A stretch of 19,037 bases of DNA, from positions 38,885-57,921 of the forward strand of contig DHZF01000092.1 of NCBI GenBank assembly GCA_002414505.1, in the 5' to 3' direction. Both the position numbers and the translations under genes were made by a program. Origin of the DNA: Hyphomonas sp. UBA5111. GTDB taxonomy: Bacteria; Pseudomonadota; Alphaproteobacteria; Caulobacterales; Hyphomonadaceae. The notes under the pieces are model-generated. The model made no database searches. It was given only the letters and a program-made list of their open reading frames with translations, and had not been told where the DNA came from. Shown here piece by piece: positions 16,567-19,037 of the stretch (position 1 is its first letter; each line of letters starts with the position of its first letter).

Positions 16567-17523
16567 ATGCATTATGTCCCCCGAATTCTCGTCACCGGCG
16601 GCGCCGGATTCATCGGCTCCTTTCTGTGCGAGCGCCTGCTCGATACCGGCGCGGAAGTGCTCTGTGTCGACAATTTCTTCACGGGCCGCCGTACCAATGT
16701 CGCGCACCTGCTCGACAATCCGCGTTTTGAAGTGATGCGCCATGACGTGACCGTGCCGCTGTTTGTCGAGGTCGACCAGATCTACAACATGGCCTGCCCG
16801 GCGAGCCCGGTACACTACCAGTTCGACCCAGTGCAAACGACCAAGACCAGCGTGCATGGCGCGATCAACATGCTGGGCTTGGCCAAGCGGACGCGCGCGA
16901 AGATCCTTCAGGCCTCGACGTCTGAAGTCTACGGCGATCCGGAAATCCATCCCCAGACCGAGGATTATTGGGGCAATGTGAACCCGCTGGGTCCGCGCGC
17001 CTGTTATGATGAAGGCAAGCGCTGCGCGGAGACCCTGTTCTTCGACTATTACCGCCAGCACAAGGTCCAGATCAAAGTCGCGCGGATTTTCAACACGTAT
17101 GGGCCGCGCATGCATCCGAACGATGGGCGCGTCGTGTCCAATTTCATCGTTCAGGCGCTGAAGGGCGAAGACATCACGCTTTACGGTGATGGCGAGCAGA
17201 CCCGCAGCTTCTGCTATGTGTCCGATCTGGTCGACGGTCTGGTCCGCCTGATGAACACCGGAGACGATGTGACGGGGCCGATCAATCTCGGCAATCCGGG
17301 CGAGTTCACCATCCGCCAGCTGGCCGAGAAGATCATCGAGATGACCGGCGCGCGTTCAAAATTGGTGCACAAACCTCTGCCGCAGGATGACCCTCGCCAG
17401 CGCCAGCCGGACATTACCCGCGCCCGCGAAACGCTGGACTGGGCCCCGACGATTGCGCTGGAAGAAGGTCTCAGGCCGACGATTGCGTATTTCGAGGAAG
17501 AAGTCCGCGCAATGCTGGGATAG
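16567..17523 (+). CDS. UDP-glucuronate decarboxylase (UDP-xylose synthase)
   Basis: This short-chain dehydrogenase-type enzyme turns UDP-glucuronate into UDP-xylose with tightly bound NAD, supplying xylose units for surface glycans. From the chosen ATG it has 318 residues. It begins with the Rossmann motif TGGAGFIG (10-17), and carries ASTSEVYG (116-123, with the Thr118 and Glu120 expected in this family) and the catalytic Y147-x3-K151 in CYDEGK. The phrase [12 protein letters not shown] is typical of UXS rather than GalE. In-frame ATGs at 16492 and 16519 (CAAGG 7 nt ahead) would add 25 or 16 residues without family resemblance. I prefer 16567, with AGGGA 10 nt ahead, but the start is uncertain. 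The gene diverges from the Tag-like gene and ends in a hairpin terminator. Confidence 0.92.
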   Translation: MHYVPRILVTGGAGFIGSFLCERLLDTGAEVLCVDNFFTGRRTNVAHLLDNPRFEVMRHDVTVPLFVEVDQIYNMACPASPVHYQFDPVQTTKTSVHGAINMLGLAKRTRAKILQASTSEVYGDPEIHPQTEDYWGNVNPLGPRACYDEGKRCAETLFFDYYRQHKVQIKVARIFNTYGPRMHPNDGRVVSNFIVQALKGEDITLYGDGEQTRSFCYVSDLVDGLVRLMNTGDDVTGPINLGNPGEFTIRQLAEKIIEMTGARSKLVHKPLPQDDPRQRQPDITRARETLDWAPTIALEEGLRPTIAYFEEEVRAMLG

Positions 17524-17569
17524 GTTTGGTAAAGGCCCTCGGCCCCTGCCGGAGCATCAAATCCATAAG

Positions 17570-17592
17570 TTCGATCCACCGGATCGAATTTT
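17570..17592 (+). terminator. Rho-independent terminator of the UDP-xylose synthase gene
   Basis: TTCGATCC (17570-17577) and GGATCGAA (17581-17588) form a perfect 8-bp stem around the loop ACC, followed by TTTT. It stands 46 nt after the stop codon. On the opposite strand it also lies 17 nt past the tRNA 3' end, so it may stop tRNA transcription from the other side, although no T-run follows there. Confidence 0.65.
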
Positions 17593-17609
17593 CGCGACTC
17601 CGGATGTGA

Positions 17610-17686
17610 TGGTGGGCCCGGCAGGATTTGAACCCGCGACCAAACCGTTATGAGCGGTCCGCTCTAACCAACTGAGCTACAGGCCC
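17610..17686 (-). tRNA. tRNA-Ile2 (anticodon CAU)
   Basis: A complete 77-nt cloverleaf, including an encoded CCA (17610-17612), can be drawn. The acceptor GGGCCTG (17680-17686) pairs with CGGGCCC with one G-T, the D-arm is GCTC/GAGC, and the anticodon stem GACCG/CGGTT carries the loop CTCATAA. The anticodon CAT is at 17650-17652. The loop, the TTGGTC variable region and the acceptor resemble E. coli tRNA-Ile2 rather than the elongator or initiator tRNA-Met. C34 should therefore be changed to lysidine by TilS so that the tRNA reads AUA. The G1-C72 pair rules out an initiator tRNA. No integrase or duplicated 3' end suggests an integration site. Confidence 0.93.
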
Positions 17687-17695
17687 CAACCGCCT

Positions 17696-17723
17696 GTTTT
17701 AGCGTGCTTCTTTGCCTTGGCAA
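17696..17723 (-). promoter_or_regulatory. Promoter of tRNA-Ile2
   Basis: On the minus strand TTGCCAA (17717-17723) is separated by 13 nt from GCTAAAAC (17696-17703). The second box matches the Caulobacter housekeeping -10 consensus GCTANAWC at every position, and the spacing falls in the usual 10-14 nt. The start would be a few bases before the mature tRNA 5' end at 17686. Confidence 0.6.
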
Positions 17724-17819
17724 TGAGCTGTCTGTGCCAATGGAGCGAGATTCCGTCCTGATTTCTGGCAGACGAGTTGCATGGTGTGTCGCCACCACTT
17801 AGACGAAAGGTTGGGGACG

Positions 17820-18890
17820 ATGACAGGAGTTTCAAACTTCATGCAGGGCCGTTCAAAGCGGATTCTGGTAACGGGTGGCGCCGGTTACATCGGATCGCAC
17901 ACCTGTGTCGAGCTGCTGAGACGGGGATATACCCCTGTTATTGTCGACAATTTCGTCAATTCGAGCTTGGCCGCCGTCGACCGGATTTGCCAAATAAGTG
18001 GCGCGAACGACGTGCCGGTCATCGAGGCCGACATCCGCGACAGCGGCATGATGACCCGTATCCTGCGAGAACATAATTGTGCCGCCGTGATCCACTTCGC
18101 CGGCCTGAAGGCGGTGGGCGAATCCACGGCCCAGCCGCTCGACTATTACAGCAATAATGTGCATGGCTCGCTCAGCCTGCTGGAAGCGATGAAGCAGGCC
18201 GGGGTCGGCCATATCGTGTTCTCGTCCTCGGCCACGGTTTACGGGACACCACAATTCCTGCCCTATACGGAAAGCCATCCGCTGGCCCCGACCAATCCCT
18301 ATGGCATGACCAAATATGCGGTCGAGCTGATGCTGAATGACCTTGTCGCCTCGGGCGCCGGAATCAATGCCGGGATCCTGCGCTATTTCAATCCGATCGG
18401 CGCGCACCCGACCGGCCTGATCGGCGAGGACCCGAATGGTGTGCCGAACAATCTGATGCCGTTCGTGGCGCAGGTGGCCGTTGGCCGCCGCCCGCATCTC
18501 AACGTGTTCGGCAATGACTATGACACACCTGATGGTACGGGCGTGCGCGACTATATCCATGTCGTGGATCTGGCCGAGGCTCATATCGTCGCGCTGGAGA
18601 AGCTGCTCGACACCCCGGACAGTTTCACCGTCAATCTCGGGTCCGGAAACGGCTATTCGGTCCTGGATGTCGTGAAGGCGTTCGAGAAAGCCAGCGGCCG
18701 GGACATTCCGCTCGAATTCGCAGAACGCCGCCCCGGCGACCTGCCGGCCTATTGGGCCGATCCGACCCATGCGATGGAACTTCTTGGCTGGAAGACCCGT
18801 TTGACGCTCGAAGACATGTGCCGAGACCAATGGGCCTGGCAGAGCGGAAATCCGGAAGGATATCCGCAACGCGAGGTCGGCGCCGCCTGA
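17820..18890 (+). CDS. galE: UDP-glucose 4-epimerase
   Basis: GalE interconverts UDP-glucose and UDP-galactose with bound NAD, in galactose use and in supplying galactose for envelope glycans. The product has 356 residues from the chosen ATG. The Rossmann loop VTGGAGYIGSH is at 17-27, FSSSATVYG at 134-142 gives the catalytic Ser/Thr, and NPYGMTK at 159-165 gives Y161 and K165. The late segment ADPTHAMELLGW is typical of the family. The ATG at 17820 has AAAGG 9 nt ahead. The ATG at 17841 (AGGAG 11 nt ahead) is nearly as good and would start closer to the fold; a longer frame from 17781 is less likely. The gene stands alone after the tRNA, and a lipoprotein gene follows 61 nt later. Confidence 0.94.
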   Translation: MTGVSNFMQGRSKRILVTGGAGYIGSHTCVELLRRGYTPVIVDNFVNSSLAAVDRICQISGANDVPVIEADIRDSGMMTRILREHNCAAVIHFAGLKAVGESTAQPLDYYSNNVHGSLSLLEAMKQAGVGHIVFSSSATVYGTPQFLPYTESHPLAPTNPYGMTKYAVELMLNDLVASGAGINAGILRYFNPIGAHPTGLIGEDPNGVPNNLMPFVAQVAVGRRPHLNVFGNDYDTPDGTGVRDYIHVVDLAEAHIVALEKLLDTPDSFTVNLGSGNGYSVLDVVKAFEKASGRDIPLEFAERRPGDLPAYWADPTHAMELLGWKTRLTLEDMCRDQWAWQSGNPEGYPQREVGAA

Positions 18891-18922
18891 CGCAGGTTTG
18901 ACACAATGCGCTGGTAGCCATC

Positions 18923-18949
18923 GGTCTCGATCAATAAACCGAGGAGACC
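18923..18949 (+). promoter_or_regulatory. Hairpin covering the lipoprotein ribosome binding site
   Basis: GGTCTC (18923-18928) can pair with GAGACC (18944-18949), and an alternative CTCG/CGAG or TCGGT/ACCGA pairing uses the same bases. The GAGGAG Shine-Dalgarno (18941-18946) lies inside the right arm, two bases before the ATG region, so folding would hide it. A TTGACA at 18898-18903 is a good -35 but lacks a convincing -10 partner. Confidence 0.35.
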
Positions 18950-18951
18950 CC

Positions 18952-19037
18952 ATGCGCATTTTCCGGAATCTGTTTATCGCCTCCAGCGCCATTGCCCTGG
19001 CAGGAACCCTGTCTGCCTGTGCGCAGATGCCGTCCCA
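18952..19037 (+). CDS. N-terminus of a secreted lipoprotein (cut by window end)
   Basis: Only 28 codons are present. They read as a lipoprotein signal peptide: MRIFRN, a hydrophobic core (LFIASSAIALAG) and the lipobox LSAC with the lipidated cysteine at residue 23, followed by AQMPS. The protein should be processed by Lgt and LspA and anchored in the inner or outer membrane. GAGGAG lies 5 nt before the ATG. Function cannot be told from the signal peptide. Confidence 0.78.
   Translation, partial: MRIFRNLFIASSAIALAGTLSACAQMPS

Noticed and set aside
17610..17686. Reading the CAU tRNA as initiator or elongator Met
   Set aside because: The acceptor begins with a G-C pair, unlike initiator tRNA, and the anticodon-arm and variable-loop bases resemble Ile2.
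17853..18992. 379-codon minus-strand frame opposite galE
   Set aside because: Antisense shadow of a well supported gene, with no recognisable domain.
1..19037. CRISPR arrays, insertion sequences, transposases, phage or defence genes
   Set aside because: None seen; the only clear tandem repeat is in-frame within the coiled-coil gene.

Overview
The window looks like chromosomal DNA of an alphaproteobacterium, probably of the Hyphomonadaceae/Caulobacterales type. This is an inference. The tRNA gene has an upstream GCTAAAAC box that fits the Caulobacter-type housekeeping -10 consensus, the housekeeping genes are GC-rich with alphaproteobacterial-looking proteins, and start-codon and leader usage is varied (one TTG start, one GTG start, one possibly leaderless gene). 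No lineage call can be firm without database searches.

Left part (176-6904, minus strand): a tight four-gene operon for a surface polysaccharide made in the cytoplasm and exported by an ABC transporter. In transcription order it encodes a Wzm-type permease, a Wzt-type ATPase with a C-terminal glycan-binding region, an FkbM methyltransferase fused to a long coiled coil, and a large protein with two GT4 glycosyltransferase domains and a C-terminal beta-domain. Every junction is a start/stop overlap (TAATG, ATGA, ATGA). The layout parallels the E. coli O8/O9a system (Wzm, Wzt, the WbdD capping methyltransferase with its coiled-coil ruler, and the multidomain transferase WbdA), but the enzyme families differ. 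The coiled coil contains a nearly perfect 84-bp (28-residue) tandem repeat. This is the most interesting part of the window. The DNA here is visibly poorer in GC than the flanks, as is common in glycan loci.

Middle part (7133-11917, minus strand): ahcY, purU and metK lie close together and form a SAM-cycle/one-carbon operon. Upstream of them is a WbpE-like sugar aminotransferase with a TTG start. A 521-bp gene-free divergent region follows, and then an AGE-family sugar epimerase/isomerase on the plus strand.

Right part (13772-19037): a family 2 glycosyltransferase on the minus strand; phenylalanine 4-hydroxylase on the plus strand with a promoter placed so that the mRNA may be leaderless; a divergent Tag-like DNA glycosylase on the minus strand whose stop overlaps that of phhA; UDP-glucuronate decarboxylase (UDP-xylose synthase) with a clear terminator; tRNA-Ile2(CAU) on the minus strand with its own promoter; UDP-glucose 4-epimerase; and the first 28 codons of a lipoprotein cut by the window end. 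UDP-xylose, UDP-galactose, an amino sugar and an epimerised hexose are plausible building blocks for envelope glycans, so much of the window serves envelope sugar metabolism, with housekeeping genes interleaved.
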